Source: Propionibacteriaceae bacterium (GTDB taxonomy: Bacteria; Actinomycetota; Actinomycetes; Propionibacteriales; Propionibacteriaceae). From it: a DNA stretch of 5,987 nucleotides. A program made the translations under genes and the position numbers. The notes beneath the pieces were generated by a model. The model ran no database searches. It was not told where the DNA came from and saw only the letters and a program-made list of their open reading frames with translations. The stretch spans positions 1 through 5,987 of the forward strand of contig DAIESZ010000266.1 of NCBI GenBank assembly GCA_027346035.1, in the 5' to 3' direction. Shown one piece after another: positions 5,057-5,987 of the stretch (its first letter is position 1; each line of letters begins with the position of its first letter).

Positions 5057-5987
5057 TTACTTGGCGTACTTCTCCAAGCCGGCGGTGTTGCCGGTGGCGA
5101 TGCTGTGGAACAGGTTCTTGGCGGCCTGCTCGTCCCACAACACCGACGAACCGGCTGGGGTCATCGCGTTGGGATTGGACACCGGCACGGTGAGCTGGAG
5201 TCCCTTGCCCCCCGCGAGGTCCATGAGACCGCTGCCCAGACCCGGCAGCGACAACACGCCGACGCCGTCGCTGCGCAGCGAGTTGCGTGAGGCCATCGCG
5301 AACTGCCAGTAGCGCAGGGGGTCGAGCAGGATCGACGGGGAGGCGGCCTTCTTGGCCACCGCATCGATCATGGCCCGCTGCCGCTTCACCCGGCCGAGGT
5401 CACCGAGCGGGTCCGCCTTGCGCATGCGCACGTAGCCGAGCGCCTCCGGACCCGTCAGGGTCTGGCAGCCGGCCGGCAGGTTCGTGTGCGAGTCCTTGTC
5501 CACCATCGGTTGCGGAAGGCACATGCGGATCCCGCCGATCGATTCGATGACGTCGGCGAATCCGCCCATCCCCACCTCGAGGTAGCCGTCGATGCGGATG
5601 CCGGTGTCCTGCTCGACGGTACGGATCAGCAGCTGGGGCCCGCCGATCGAGAATGCGGCGTTGAGCTTGTCGTGTCCGTGGCCGGGAATCGGGACGTAGG
5701 AGTCCCGGGGGAGGCTCAGCAGCACGGAGCGTCCGCTGGGCGGCACGTACATGATCATCATCGTGTCGGTGCGAGCGCCGAGGTCCCACCCGGTCCCCAA
5801 CTGCTTGCGCTGCGCCGCGGTGAGCCCCTGGCGGGCGTCCGAGCCGACCAGCAGGATCGCTGTTCCCGGTTGCGGCGCCGGACGTGAGCCGCTCGGGAAC
5901 GCCCCGACGTGTGTCATCGTCGACCAGGCGTAGGCGGGGACGTACGCGAGCCACCCCACGTACCCGACCACGAGCACGACGACGAGC
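5057..5987 (-). CDS. LytR-CpsA-Psr (LCP) family cell-wall glycopolymer ligase (N-terminus beyond window edge)
   Basis: LCP proteins are membrane-anchored, with the catalytic domain outside the cell, and transfer lipid-linked glycopolymers to peptidoglycan. The frame is open to the right edge, so the start is not visible; the GTG at 5977-5975 is internal, since hydrophobic codons (LVV) precede it. About 309 residues are seen. Numbering from that GTG: rest of a membrane segment (LVVVLVVGYVGWLAYVPAY, ending near residue 16); LLVGSDAR (42-49); GARTDTMMIM (67-76) and LSLPRDSYVPIPG (87-99), carrying the conserved Asp/Arg residues of the pyrophosphate site; KLNAAFSIGG (104-113); and DPLGDLGRVKRQR (189-201) with the late catalytic arginines. 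Cys153 and Cys171 sit in MCLP and LPAGCQTLTG, a pair typical of actinobacterial LCP proteins and likely a disulfide. The stop is TAA. It is convergent with purE and functionally unrelated to it. Its natural polymer (arabinogalactan-like, teichoic or capsular) cannot be told. Confidence 0.93.
   Translation of the reverse strand, partial: LVVVLVVGYVGWLAYVPAYAWSTMTHVGAFPSGSRPAPQPGTAILLVGSDARQGLTAAQRKQLGTGWDLGARTDTMMIMYVPPSGRSVLLSLPRDSYVPIPGHGHDKLNAAFSIGGPQLLIRTVEQDTGIRIDGYLEVGMGGFADVIESIGGIRMCLPQPMVDKDSHTNLPAGCQTLTGPEALGYVRMRKADPLGDLGRVKRQRAMIDAVAKKAASPSILLDPLRYWQFAMASRNSLRSDGVGVLSLPGLGSGLMDLAGGKGLQLTVPVSNPNAMTPAGSSVLWDEQAAKNLFHSIATGNTAGLEKYAK

Overview
The window is a high-GC bacterial chromosome segment with strong G/C preference at third codon positions, GTG starts and short gene spacing. 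A homodimeric-type AceE, a DUF3052 gene beside it, the purK-purE pair and an LCP (LytR-CpsA-Psr) protein with a cysteine pair all point to Actinomycetota. A member of the Propionibacteriaceae or a related order is possible, but I cannot fix the genus. No mobile element, CRISPR array, tRNA or rRNA was seen.

Layout: (1) 1-2429 (+), the 3' part of aceE (pyruvate dehydrogenase E1), cut by the left edge. (2) 2448-2855 (+), a DUF3052 protein. (3) 2856-3318, a 463-base gap with no convincing gene but many dyads, a promoter-like box, a long leader stem-loop and a C-run tract. (4) 3319-4527 (+) purK and 4520-5029 (+) purE, overlapping by 8 bases. (5) 5057-5987 (-), an LCP family cell-wall ligase whose N-terminus lies beyond the right edge, convergent with purE.

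The genes are mainly housekeeping: entry of pyruvate into acetyl-CoA, two consecutive steps of de novo purine synthesis, and attachment of glycopolymers to peptidoglycan. I see no new multi-gene system. The most unusual observations are non-coding. The last 53 codons of the aceE reading frame look like untranslated DNA: codon bias collapses at an AGA codon one base away from TGA, and the tail contains an 18-bp terminator-like hairpin and a promoter-like box. Almost the same box (14 of 15 bases) recurs upstream of purK. There it is preceded by two perfect odd-length palindromes with centres 21 bp apart and followed by a 13-bp leader stem and seven C-runs just before the ribosome binding site.
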